A stretch of 64,000 nt of DNA, taken from the NCBI RefSeq assembly GCF_901933205.1, contig NC_044572.1, positions 63,900,465 through 63,964,464 on the forward strand, in the 5' to 3' direction. The notes beneath the pieces were generated by a model, which was not told the DNA's origin, searched no databases, and was given only the letters and a program-made list of their open reading frames with translations. The DNA is from Camarhynchus parvulus. Taxonomy: Eukaryota > Chordata > Aves > Passeriformes > Thraupidae. Position numbers and translations under genes: made by a program. This document shows, in pieces, positions 1-11,900 of the stretch. Numbering within the stretch: position 1 is the stretch's first letter; each line of letters opens with the position of its first letter.

Positions 1-1170
1 AAAATTGTGACAACAGACACAGAGCAACAATCCTAAAATTTTCTGAAAGTATTTTAATCCGTAAAGCTGTTGTGAAAATGATCATTCTGGTTCTCTGTGT
101 GGTTACATATCCCTGGTGTTTAGCAGTGTGCTAGATGCTCCAGTCTGCATTGTTTGTCCTATATACAGCAATATCTTCAGCTCCCAGACACTACCTCACC
201 TGGCAACCCTGCAGCATTTACATCAGCTTGGGGCCCGTCGCCAGACTTTCTCCTTCATGTGCCACTACTGTCTCATCCCTGCCAAAAAACCAGGACACTG
301 TGTTCAACTTACACCTATAAATATCATCTATATGAATTTATTTTTATATAAATTCATTTATTTATGTGAAGGACAGGAGGTTGTTTAGCATCCAGTTTCT
401 CGGGCAGCACAGAGTCACTGATCAACACAAACCCAACTTCTGCCACGTCCTCCTTATGGCCAGGTGGGCAATTAACACACACATTCATGTTTCTGCACAG
501 CAACAGACAGTACCATGATTCCACAGGAATTTTATTTACTCTTTTTAAAGCATTTTGTTTGCTTATCTATGGTTTTGCTTTTTACTAGTGATAAATACCG
601 AATAACAGTGATAAAAAAAAATAACATTTTCTTCTGTATATCCTCTTCCCATTCTGTCAAGCTAGCAAATATGCCCAGTATTAGAAGGCATTGTGACTTT
701 CTGAGACAGAGGTGGCAGCAGCCTGCAATTATTCTTGTTCCTCTTAGCTGTCAACCATTAGAGTACCAGCTTCTTTAGGGAATGGTGTGCTTCATGGAGG
801 CAGAAAAAATCCACAGATTTTCTTTGATATATTTGATTTACAAAATATATCCTGCAGAGTGTCCTCTCAGGGCATCTCAGTCCTCATGGATCGGGACTTT
901 CCTCAAAAGTATTCCTTTCATGTGGCTGTTAACTTTATGGTGTCACCTATAGACACTCTCTCTGCTTTAGTCGGGGCTCTCTGTAACAATGCACCAAAAG
1001 ATGAACTAAAAGATTATGGTAAACGCCTTTCAAATCCTCCCTTATCAACCACAAGCAAGGTGTGGTGCATATGCTAAAAATGCAGTAGCAAGAGAGAGAA
1101 GAGGAGAGAGAAGAGTTAACTGTTAAAAAACCATGTTAAGTGACACCTAATTAGTGCTAATCTCAATTTT
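1..1170. other. Upstream intergenic DNA, nothing recognised
   Basis: This stretch is AT-rich single-copy-looking DNA. Several short open frames overlap in it on the + strand, but none shows family motifs, compositional bias toward coding, or a start/stop arrangement that would support a gene. I see no tRNA, CR1 or LTR signature here. Confidence 0.5.
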
Positions 1171-1208
1171 TCTCTCTCTCTCTCTTTTTTTTTTTTTTTT
1201 TTTTTTTT
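1171..1208. repeat. (TC)n followed by a T24 homopolymer
   Basis: A short TC dinucleotide run passes directly into 24 consecutive T (1185-1208), followed by GTCCCCAG. It mimics a polypyrimidine tract with a 3' splice site, but no coding exon follows. The simplest reading is a microsatellite, possibly grown from a poly(A) tail of an element on the minus strand. Confidence 0.8.
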
Positions 1209-1314
1209 GTCCCCAGGAGCAGTGAAGGTTTTGGGGAGGAAGGGTAGGAGGGGTCAGCCTACTGCTAATTGTTTCTTCTTTAGCTGGGTCACTGCAGTTG
1301 ACCTCATTCAAATC

Positions 1315-2268
1315 TGTGCTGGGTTGACCCTGCCTGGATGTCAGATGCCCACTGAAGTCACTCTTATCACTCCCTTCTCAGCTGCACAGGGGAGGGAAAA
1401 TATAATTAAGGGATTTAAGGACAAGGAGAGATCACTCAGCAATTAACATCATGAGCAGAACAGATTGGACATAGGGAAAATTAATTTGATTTATTACCAA
1501 TCAAGTCAGAGCAGAACAGTGAGAAGTTGAACTAAATTTTAAAAACACCTTCCAACTTCACTCCTGATTATCTCCACCTCCTCCCCGCAGTGGCCCAGGT
1601 TGATGTGGAATGGGGTTTCAGGTCAGTTCATCACACACTGTCTCTGCTGCTCCCTCCTCCTCAGGGAGAGGACTCCTCACACTCATTTCCTGCTCCAGTA
1701 TGGGTTCTCTCCCATGGAAGATGGACCTCCATGAATTTCTGCAAAGTGAGTCCTTCCCATGGGCTGTAGCTCTTCATGAACTCCTCCTCAGCATGGGTCC
1801 CTTCCACAGGGTGCAGTCCTTTAGGAACAGACTGCTCCAGCATGGGTCCCCCATGGGGTCACAAGTCCTGCCAGCAAACCTGCTCCAGGGTGAGTGTCTC
1901 TCTCCACAGGTCCCTAGGTCTTGACAGGAGCCTGCTCCAGCACAGACTTTCCAAAGGGTCACAGGCCTCTTCGAGCACATCCACTTGGTCTTTCATGGGC
2001 TGGAGGTGGATCTCTGCTCCACTGTGGACCTGTATGGGCTGCTGGGAAACAGCTGCTTCACCATGGTCTGCACGGAAATCTGGGCTCCAGCACCTGGAGC
2101 ACCTCCCTCATCTCCTCCTTCACTGACCTGGCTGTCTGCAGGGCTGTTTCTCTCATATGTTCTCACTCCTCTCTCCAGTTGCTGTTGCTCTTGTGCAGTA
2201 ATTTATTCCCCCTTATATGCATTATCCAGAGGTGCTACTGCTGTCTCTGATGGGCTCGACCTGACAGT
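1315..2268 (-). mobile_element. Solo endogenous-retrovirus LTR, minus strand, 5'-truncated (family A)
   Basis: Read on the minus strand, this segment is homologous to the LTR at 2840-4165. Both share a promoter-side block of the type GATAA-x-(A/G)CG/CATnTAAG, a central part built of repeated short units (CATGG, GCTCCAG, GAGCAGC), an AATAAA-containing stretch and the terminal region. On the + strand it begins TGTGCTGGGTTGACC, the reverse complement of the LTR 3' end. The first roughly 130 bp of the LTR (its 5' end) seem to be missing at the right boundary near 2268. No internal retroviral genes adjoin it, so it is a solo or truncated LTR. The many short open frames here come from the internal GC-richer repeats and are not genes. 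The exact family name is not claimed. Confidence 0.75.
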
Positions 2269-2834
2269 GTAGCAAACAGGGTATTGTTCGAGTTCTTTTA
2301 CCCCATTCCAGGCAGACCATCCTGCTATGTGTTCTACCCAATCTTTTGTTTGTTTCCTCAACTGTTTCCTTGCTCATGCATGTCCTTGCAATGCATGTGA
2401 GCAGAAGGTATATTTAAAATGAAATTTTCCTTTATACTTCTGAAAGACAATATCTAGTGATTGTATCAATAAGTAAAATAATTGCCTTCTGTCTGGAGTG
2501 AATCTTTATAAATTATTAAATGCTCTAGAAATATGACTTCAGATAGAAATCCTGACCCTTCATTATTCCTCACCTCAAAAGTCTTTCTCATATAAGCCTA
2601 CAACAAAGTGCACAAATGCCAGCAATCTGTCTCTGGTAATAAATGAAATCCAGGTGAAAAATCAAATATAATTTATTTCTTCAGAATCATAAAATGATAT
2701 GGTAGGTGCAGCATGGTAGAATCACGGTATACACTATAAGCTTAAAACAACACATAATATGGTAGAAACAGTAAAGATTACTTTTTTTGGGTTATGGACT
2801 CAATGACACCCAAATATCAGTAAGCTTGTTTTTG
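2269..2834. other. Spacer between two inverted LTRs, nothing recognised
   Basis: AT-rich sequence separating the two family A LTRs. It could be flank or a remnant of retroviral internal sequence. I see no gag, pol or env coding similarity and no primer-binding site that I can support. Confidence 0.4.
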
Positions 2835-2839
2835 CCAGC

Positions 2840-4165
2840 TGTATTGGTTTTGTATGGCCTGGATTTGGAAGCGGGGGGGGGTCTACTGGGGTGGCTTCTG
2901 TGAGAAGCTTCTAGAAGCCTCCATCATGTTCAGCAGAGCCAATCCCTGGTGGCTCCACAGATGGATGTGCTGCTGGCCAAGGCTGGGCCAATTAGAATGG
3001 GTGATAATGCCTCTGTGATAACACGTTTAAGAAGAAATCAAAACAAATGTGGTGCAATTGTAATTTCAACCAGAGAAGAGCAGAGTGAGAACGTGTGAGA
3101 AGAACAACTCTGCAGACACCAAGGTCCATGGAGAGGAAGAGCAGGAGGTGCTCCAGGTGCCAGAGCTGAGATTCCTCGGCAGGCTGTGGTGAGACCATGG
3201 TCAAGCAGCTGTGCCCCTGCAGCCCTTGGGGATGCTTGAGAGGAGGTTGTGACCCCATGGAACACCTGTAGAGAGAGGGACCCTGCTCCCAGGCTGGAGC
3301 AGCCTATCCTTGGAGGACTGCAGTCCATGGAAGAGTGACCCAGGGTGCAGCAGTTTGAGGGCACTGTTGCTCATGGGGTGGACTCAGATTGCAGCAGTTC
3401 ACAGGGAACTGTTGCCTGTGAGGTGGACTCACATTGGAGAAGTTCATGGAGAACTGTCTCCTGTGGGAGGGACCCCACAGTGCATAAGGGGAAGAATGCT
3501 CTGAGCACTGGGAGAGGCCATGGGTGATGAACTGACCATAGCCCCCATTCCCTGTCTCCCTGCACCGCTGGGGTAGGAGGTAGAGCTGGAAGGAGAGAAG
3601 GGTGGGGGGAAGGTGTTTTTAAGGGCTTGTTTTACTTCTCATTACCCTGATCTGATTTTGTTAATAATAAATTCACTTAATATCTCTAAGCTGAGCCTGT
3701 TTTGCCCACAATGGTAATTGATGAGAGCTCTCTCCTGTAGGGGGATAGAATATAAGAAAATAAAGATAGTGTAGAAAGTAATCTTACCCCTAAGGAGTTG
3801 CAGCTGGGCCAGTTATCAAAGATTAGGAACATGCCTGACTTTAACAGGCCACAGCTGTAACCAGTGCAAAGAAGATGCTGTAAAAGAGTGGGGTGGCTGG
3901 TTGAGAAGAGAACTGGAGTCAGTTGGCTACTATGAAAAGAAGAATGAGTCACCGCTCTGAGGAGCTGCCTGTGAGAACTGCCAAGAAGGCGTGAAACTTT
4001 CGTGATAGGAGATAACAGTATGGAACCCCTGCAATAAGATGACAACACTCTCCCAGTCCTTATCTCAACCCATGAACCCTTACTTGAATTTTCTCTTTGC
4101 TTCAGAGGGGAGTGAGTGAGCACCTTTGGTGGGTGCCTAGCATTGGCCAGCATCAATCCCCAACA
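2840..4165 (+). mobile_element. Solo endogenous-retrovirus LTR (family A), interrupted by a nested LTR
   Basis: The element starts TGTATTGGTTTTG and ends CCCCAACA, so it has TGT...ACA termini. It is flanked by CCAGC (2835-2839) and CCAGA (4166-4170), a 5-bp target duplication with one mismatch. It contains a G-run, a central region of repeated 20-30 bp units with CATGG/GCAG cores (about 3120-3510), and an AATAAA polyadenylation-type signal near 3668. The reading direction is set by homology to the minus-strand copy at 1315-2268 and by that signal. A 5-bp duplication fits ERVL-like integration, which is inference. The element is cut at 3735/4048 by a second LTR; without that insert it is about 1.0 kb. 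There are no coding genes. Confidence 0.82.
3736..4047 (+). mobile_element. Nested solo LTR (family B) inserted in the family A LTR
   Basis: This 312-bp insert begins TGTAGGGGG and ends GATGACAACA (TGT...ACA). It is flanked on both sides by the identical hexamer CTCTCC (3730-3735 and 4048-4053). The outer LTR resumes directly after the right copy, which fixes both boundaries. A 6-bp duplication is typical of class II (ERVK-like) integration; that assignment is inference. Orientation is tentative, based on AATAAG near the right end. The 156-codon minus-strand open frame that crosses this element and its flanks is a chance frame. Confidence 0.8.
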
Positions 4166-4170
4166 CCAGA

Positions 4171-5356
4171 TTTGATCACATTTTAGATTTCCAGGTGAAT
4201 TGCTCTAGATACATTACCAAGACTGGGCCTGACTCCAAATGTTAACCCAGTGTAGCTGGAGTGGAATCTGGCTGGTGGGTAGAATGGGCTGGATTTGGAA
4301 GTGAAGATGGCAACTCATTTTTTCCCATTCTTGCTACCCTCCCTTAAGTTATTGTTGCCATTGTTTAGGTAGACAGGCCTCTTTCCCAAAGAAGCAGCAA
4401 TGCGATAGCTTGCAGGAAACTCTCATGCTCTCCAAACAGTTGTGTTTCCCTTATTAGTCTCTCATATCTGTAGTTTGGTGCCTTTGGCTGCCCAGACACA
4501 TAACCAGGACTGCCCACGTGTGTAAGATTGTGCCCAGCTGGAGCCGTGCCAAATAAAAGACAGGTAAAGGCCCCCCTCTCATGGAAAGCTGGGAGGGGCC
4601 ATGTGAGCTTGCACTCAAATGCCTCAGCAGGGCACTGAGTGATGGAGAGGAGGAGCTCCAGAGGCAAAGATCAGTCCCCAAATGCAAGTCTCATGGAGCA
4701 CCCCTTGTTTCCTGCACCCTGTGACTGAAAATCCGCAATTGTGGGCAGTTGCTGCTCCAGAGGAAAGGTCAGCCCTAAAACCATCCCAGGGCAACAATAG
4801 ATGGGGGCTTGCTGAGGGGCACCCCTGGGCACCTTCATCGTGCTGCTTCCTGGGGGGTACCACCAGCCCTAGTGTCACCCTGGCCACTTCAGCCACCCCT
4901 GCTCAAGACAATGGATATCTTTGGTCCCTGCTCAGAGCAAACACTGTGGATTTAGCCCCTCATAGGGAGGAGGTAGAGCTGACAGCAGCCTGTTCTCTCC
5001 AGAGGAATTGACTAAAATGAATTAAATGAATACAGATCAATTAGCATTACCAGCTTCCTGAAGCCAGCTGTTGTGTGACCTATCCATGGCTGGGATGTTC
5101 TCCATTTCCCTTGGGAAAACAATGCATTTCTCCTTCAGAGTGACCTGATGTGTTTATTAGGTGAGAGGAAGCGGATTATTTGAAGGAGGCCAGTGCTTAG
5201 GTGAAATTGCTCTGGTAGGCTACATAAAGAACTCTAAAGCATCCAGTCCTGAACCAAAGTGAATTTCCTGTGGTGCTTCTGGCAGCAAACAGGTTGTTAA
5301 ATGCACCCGGGTGTCACCCCTCATTATTTCTGCCATCAGTGTGAATGTGCATCGCT
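4171..5356. other. Intergenic DNA, nothing recognised
   Basis: This stretch has mixed composition with many short overlapping open frames on both strands (for example about 4365-5011). Such frames do not extend, lack motifs, and contradict each other. I see no exon, RNA gene or repeat that I can name. Confidence 0.4.
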
Positions 5357-5995
5357 TGTGCAGTCTCGGAACCCAGGAAATTCCTCTGGCTGCCCTAGAG
5401 GACTCAAGCCCCTGCCCAGGGAGCTCAGAGACCTTGGCACAGAGCCCAAGACCCCTACGCCTTTGATGTAGCCCTTGGAAAAAACAATTACCAACCTTTA
5501 TATGAAGAATTACAAGCCATGACAGTTTAAGTAGAATGATACTGAATTTATCACAGGGTGAAAAATAGATTTTTTGGGGGGTTTTTAGAATGGGGGTTCA
5601 GGGGGCAAGATGGAGTAATCTTGGCGTGTCCAGCCTTTCTCCTTCTTCTTGGTCTCCATCTTCTGCTGTGATGTTGGCACTTTTAGATTGGCTTAGAGTA
5701 GACACTCACTGTCTAACATAGGTGATAGGTATTGGAAAGTATTTGTAAATATTGTACACGTAGTTTTTAGTATGAAGACATAACACCGCCCCAGAGGCAG
5801 GCAGAATGCCTCTGACTGTCTTGTTGAGGGGACCTCGGCAGGTCAGAGAAAGAATTTTATAGATAAGATACAATAAACAGCCTTGAGACTGAGAAATTAA
5901 GAGCTCTGACTCCTTCTTCGACCGCCCGGCTGGGAAAAGAGACTTTCTAATGCATCTCAGGGTCACTCTGAGCAGCGAGAGACCCCGAGAATGCA
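5357..5995 (+). mobile_element. Solo LTR (family C), plus strand
   Basis: This segment is homologous across its length to the reverse complement of 59046-59675. Shared landmarks in order are TTCCTCTGGCTGCCCT, a GGGGGTTCA block before CAAGATGGAG, CTAACATAGGTGATAGGTATT, a TAGTAT...AACACC block, AATAAACA (polyadenylation-type signal) and CTTTCTAAT. The start is taken at TGTGCAGTCTCGG by comparison with TGTAAGAACTC in the other copy. The right end is approximate, and no target duplication was found. No retroviral coding sequence adjoins it. Confidence 0.75.
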
Positions 5996-8900
5996 GGATT
6001 TGTCCATCACCTGTGCAGCTGGAGGCAGCACAGGGGTGAGGCAGGGGAGAGCTGTGCGCAGCCAGGAAGGGGCTGATGGCTCCATCCAGGCTGGGGCTGG
6101 CTGTGTCACACCCTCCAGGCTGGTGAGTGTGGCTGCCATAGGACGCCTGACCCGTGAGTGAGCAGCAAGTGGACCTCAGTGATGGCAGAGTGTGGCACCT
6201 GTTTGTGGTGCAAGTGGCTTCCTTCCCTGCCTGTGGGCTTATCACTGCTGGCTCCACTTGTGGGCTTGAAGCGTTTTGCCACTGTTCCTCACAGGCAGCA
6301 AAACCACAATTTCATAAAAATGGCAGGAAGGGAGATAAGGGATAAAACCCACCCTGGTTGATCGGTTCTCAGTAGAGACCTGCCCTGAAAAAGGAACCAG
6401 CTAAACCAAACCATTCAAAATTTTGAAATTCTAAGTCCAGGCTGAGTTGCTTTTCAGCGTTTGCTAGGATGCTAGGGGAGGGGAAACTGTCTGGCTCTCA
6501 GAGGAAAATACTGATCTAAGCTTATTCAATGTAGTTTATATTTTCCCTAATGTGACTGTATTATATACACAAGGATATACACTATATTTTAAGAAAACAT
6601 ATCTCTGAGGAGAATTTAAAAAGCATTTACTTAACAAATCATGTTTGTTTCTCAAGTAAGTCTCTGATCTAAGGCAAGGAACCATACATATTTAAACTTG
6701 GAAGTTGTTTTTCTATGTATGATTAACACTGATTTCTAATGTATACGGTGTCACTTCTCCAGCTTGCTGCAATCTGCTTCATAACTTACAAGGGAAATTT
6801 CAGTGCTCTCTACTGGGCTGTGACAGACAAAGGAAATTTTAGAGGACAAATGAAGGATGCTCTTGAAAACCAGGGCTGTTAATTGGTACTCTGTTCTGTA
6901 TTGATCTCATTCCTCTGCTCCTGAATTTGACTGAGATTCTGTAACCCCAGCTCAGGCAGGTTGCCATTAAAGAGTTTTTTCCAGCAGTATTAAACCCTCA
7001 GAGGTTCTCATATCCACCTTCTGAAACACCAGAGATGTCCATCCAACAGACTTGCTTTCATTCCATTCCCTGCCATTAAAACTCAGGAATTTGCCCATCC
7101 AGCTGATCTATTAAAAATTAGCCAGCATTCACTGAAAAAACCCACCCATATGGCTTGCAAAGCATCACTTAGTCTTTTTGCACTGTTGTGCTTCATTCTG
7201 CAGAATTGCTGATGGTGTTGTAGCTTCAAGTTTCTCCACATTAATTGCAATGGTATTTTTCAGTCTTTTCCTGCCAACCAAGTTGCTGGCTTTTTATCAC
7301 ATGTGTTCCAGAAGGAAGCAGAGGATTGCTGTCAGCTGGCTCCCATCTGTTTTGCCATGGAGGGAAGGGTGAGGTGCACAACACAGGACTTCTGCAACTG
7401 AGGAGAGAAAAACATGAGATACGTGGGTTACATAAATGTAAGGGGTATGTAGGAGCTTAAAACCCCACTAACCAAACCCAGGAGCCTCTTTTTATACAAT
7501 ATTGAATGGAGTAGAAATTGTTTCTATCCCTGGATTCATTGTTGGGCTGAGACTGACTCTAGACTTCCACCTTCCTGTGCCTCAAAGGTGAATCAGAGTT
7601 AAAAATGCCAGACTCCTATATAAAGTGCTTTGGAACCTGCTGCTGAAAAACATCCTTTGTGGTGATGTGCCCTATGGGCACATAAAAATGATTTCTGTGG
7701 AGTGAAAAGGCACTAACATGTACGCAACCAATAGGTGAAGTTGCAGTCAGAGATAAGTAAAGATCAGCAGAGCTCCCACTGTCTTGGCTGAAAAGAGGCA
7801 CCACATGCAGCCTGTTGGAGCCCAGCCTGCACACAGATGAGTTATGGATCCAGGGACGTGCTGGGGGTCTTTCAACAGGGACAGAGAAGCCTGTTGATAT
7901 CTGCAGATAAAGGAAGATCCATATTGAGAGCTGTCACGTTTCTCCCTAGGAGATTCTGGATGCACGAATGCCCACATGTGTGACAAAATGCCTCCTTGGT
8001 AGCCCCCCAGTTTCTGGAAGGCCATGGCTGTGTGCTGTACATGGTTTTGTGCGCTCGGCACGTGCAGGGCACCAGCAAACTTTGAACCTGTAGTGATGCT
8101 GTGCCCACACCTGTGAAAGGCTGTGTTTACTGGGCATCCAGTGGATGCCTGGTCTGCCACACAACCAAGAAAATGATCCTGGATAAAAGTAAAAACCTAA
8201 AAATCAGATGCTGACTTGGCATTATGCCCATGCAAAGATAACAGGAGATACCTAGGCACCTTATCTGTAGCTCCCCTTCTCCTGCACCCACCTGGCTGTT
8301 GGTGCCTTCTGGGCTCACTCCTCCCCAAGGAAAGTTTTGTTATGTGTGCATGAATTGCCCACCTGAAAAAACCATGCTGTTTTGGGCTTCACAGTCAAAA
8401 GAAGAGCTGCATGGCTAAACCTCTGCTGGGGGTTTTGGAGACTTCTGGGCTTCATGAGCTGCTCCTCAGAGGGGTGGGCAGAAAGCATTACAGGCAGGGC
8501 CATGGCTGTGTGAGCTCACAGCTGCCCCCAGGCAGGTGACCCAGCTCTCTCACAGCGTTTTGGCACCACTGCCAGGCCATCACCACTGGCACTCAACCTG
8601 CTCATGAAGGCATGAACCCTGGTTCTCCTTTTGCCTCTCAGGAGCCTCTGTCATGGCAGAGTTGGGTTTTGATTTTGGGGGTAAGGGAGGAGAGCAATTA
8701 CCAGGTATGAGGTTATCTCCAGCTCCTTTGCATGGAAGTGCTGCAGGGAGTTCCTGGCAGATCAAAGGAAGAGGGGGGCTTACCAAAATCCTCTGCAGTC
8801 CAGCTCATTGGCAGCAAACATTATACAAGCCTCTTTCCAGGGGAGTTGCAGGGAGTCCAGCTTTGTTTGGAAGGAAGGTTTGACAAGACTTGTGTGATGG

Positions 8901-11900
8901 ATAGTGTGGAAAGTTCCCAGGGAGCAATTAAAAAGGGGTAAGGGCAGGCAGAGTCTTCTAGCACTTTTCCATTGCTATTTGGGTAACTGGAAGAGCTACT
9001 CATGAAACTCTGAAGCAACCATAAATTCCTGGAGAGAGACAGATGCTCCAAACATTTTGTTCCTGACAAAAACTGTTCTAAGTTCTGCTCCCTGCAAACA
9101 AAAAGTGAGCAAATGCCAAACCAGTCATCCAAGTAACTGTACAGTTCAGTGCTTGTTTTGTGCTGTCTCTTTTGGGCACTTCTTCTAAACAGAGGGGTTT
9201 TTTTTCAAATCCTCTTCTTTCCCTTTCTAGCTTGACATTTCTTTAGAATATCTTCATATTCGCTTTGTAAGGCAACAAATTCTGCCTCTCTGTTCTATTT
9301 TGTCTCTCCCCTTCCCTTGTGTCTTCTGTGAAGAGCACAGAGAAATTTCTTCCACATATTAAGCAGATATTCCTGCACCAGTAATTTCTGTTTTGTCTCA
9401 GGCAATCCATCAATCTTGTGTGATTAAAAGGTAATGTCTGTATGAGGCTTGTATTTCTTTCTAGTGAGAAGATTTTTCTATACCAACATATTGAGCAAGG
9501 CAAAGTTCTTACTGCCATGAATATGAAATGAAGGTAAAAAATTATCCATTTAAACCAGAATTTCAGAAATCAGTTGAAGGAACACTAAACAGTTAAAGGC
9601 AAGAAACTGGCAAGATCATTGTTTTGCCATGCAAGCTGAAATTTGATTTATTTGGCAGCTTTTTGACTAGAAATCAGAAGAGAGTTTTGAGAGTCATGAG
9701 AGGAAATCAGGGAATTTTTTGCTTTTAAAGCTCTTTAAAACTCAGTGGTGCTTCTCCTCCCCTGGAGGTTTATGAGCATGCAGCAACTTCCGTATTTAAT
9801 AAAGAAAGCAAGCACAGCAGAAAGACTGAAGATCTTTTCCAGGGGTGGCAGGGCTCAATCCTCATGTGATAACAGACCAGAAAATGTGGTTTCTGGAAAT
9901 AAAGGCTTCAGCATCTTGGTTTGCATAGTCCAAATCCACAATCATGTATCTTGCTTTACCCAGTGTTGAGGTCTAATTTAGAAGCACTCCACAGTGTCAA
10001 GCACTGAACATGGCTTGACTGACACCTCTGGAAATCTCCTTGACCTCCCTTGAGAGGGATCTCTCTGGAGGTAGGACAGTCTGGCCAGAATGAGTTTAAG
10101 TTCCCTTCAGTGGTAGGAAGGTAGCCAATGCATATGAACAATGTGGAAGAGAAGGTTGCATGGTATGAATAATCTACTTTCCCTGGTGGAAAGAGGGTGG
10201 TTCTAATCAACATGTTAAAAAGAACAGAGAAACCTCTTTCTTGAAAATTATCAACATACGCCATCTGTGTGACAAGTCTAACTCAAGAACTGTAAATCAG
10301 GAGTCAGTCAGCAGTGCTAAGGATGCCTTGGAAGCTTCTTGGTGTTAATGAAGGTTTCACTGGGAATTAAGGTTTTAAAACTGTGCTTTTCTACCAGGTG
10401 TGGGAATGCAAAATTAATGCAGATGCAGTAACCATGGCTCAGTGGAGAGGCTGTGGTCTGAAACTCAGATCTGGTTTCTGTTTTGGGATGTGCTGATTGT
10501 GACATGGAAAAATACTTTATGTTAGATTTAGGAAAGTTTAATATTTTTGGCACTAACAAATCCAGTTTTATCCTTCTGTGCTCCCAGCCTTTCTGTGCAG
10601 TTAGTTTTCCAATTGTTGAATCTCCAGGGTCAAAGCTTTTTACCCTCCAGTCTGGAAGCTACTAACAGTCTGCAAAATATCAGAAGGCAATTTGTGGGAA
10701 GTGCCATAGTTTAAAAACAAAATTAAAATATTGCCAAAGGCATCATGAACAGTCGGAATGGGGAAAATAAAAATACTGAACATCCTGGGTTGTATTTTGC
10801 TGTAAAAGAGAAGCTGCTGTGATAGTGTCTGCACAGAACAGCCTCTTGATTTGTTTCCTAAAAGATGTAAGTTGCTCTGGGTTTGAGGAGCCTCACTTTC
10901 AGAGCATGCCTTTGTCACCATCATGCCCAAACTTGTGTTTCTCACCCTGTTCTGCATTTGGAGTCAAAGTTCATCTCATCTCCCCTGACATCAAATCTGG
11001 AGGTGACAGTCTGTTCTCTTTTATGCATGAACTCTGTAGTTAAGGCATTACTTCAAGTTGTAGAAGAACCAAATTCAAACCCCCCATCTGCCCTGAGGGA
11101 ATGTGAAATCCCATCTCTGACCTTTTGGAAAGTTGTTCTTGCACTCAGGCTCCCAGCAGCTCTCAGCCCCCCTCACACTTCCTAGGGAGTATTTCCATCC
11201 TTCCTAAGCCAGGTATGACCTTGCAGCTCACAAGAGAAGGCCCTTGCTTGTGAGGAGGTAGGCAGACCCAAGGCTCAGTGTTTGCTCAAATTAAAAGCTC
11301 AGCATTTCAGTAATGTTTGCTAACAAGGCTCTAAAGAAAGGCAGAGCATGGAAATGCAGAGCCAAGGCATGAAGTGAACTGGGACAACCACTTATGGAAG
11401 TGATAAACAAACATTCTTCACTTGAAGCCTTTATTGCAAGTGAAGAAAGTGTATTTCCTGTATTGCAGTTTCTTCATTTTAGCTTGGTCAACAACTTGTT
11501 TATTAGAACTGAGGAATTAATTATGGTTTCAAAGATCTGTACATTTATTTTTCCTACCCACCAGTCTTTGAATCAACTGAGACATCAGGACTACTAGAGA
11601 CCTACTCATTCCAGGCTGTTTAAGCACTAGTTAGCAGTTATTTCATAAGCATCAGTTTTCCTTGTATGATAATATAGTCAATTTTAAATACAAAACATGT
11701 TTTGACATCTTCTTCTTTCATATTCAAATAATTTGATATGACTTTATTTGATAACAGAAAGCAATGCTCCTTTTGGTATGTTATTACAGCCTAATTTCTA
11801 TCCAAAGGCAATTCAGCATAACTACTAAGAAAAAAAATTGAATTGCCTAGTAAGTACAAAACATAATTTACCCTTTTCTAATATAATAAAAGGTAAACAT

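Noticed and set aside
1171..1225. Apparent 3' splice site: TC/T tract followed by CCCCAG
   Set aside because: The tract is a microsatellite, and the downstream frame shows no coding features.
2685..2750. AGAATCATAAAATGATATGG resembling a CR1 3' end
   Set aside because: The match is limited to the short AT-rich tail; flanking sequence is unrelated to CR1.
3686..4156. 156-codon minus-strand open frame
   Set aside because: It runs across the junctions of the nested LTR and the outer LTR, so it cannot be an ancestral gene.
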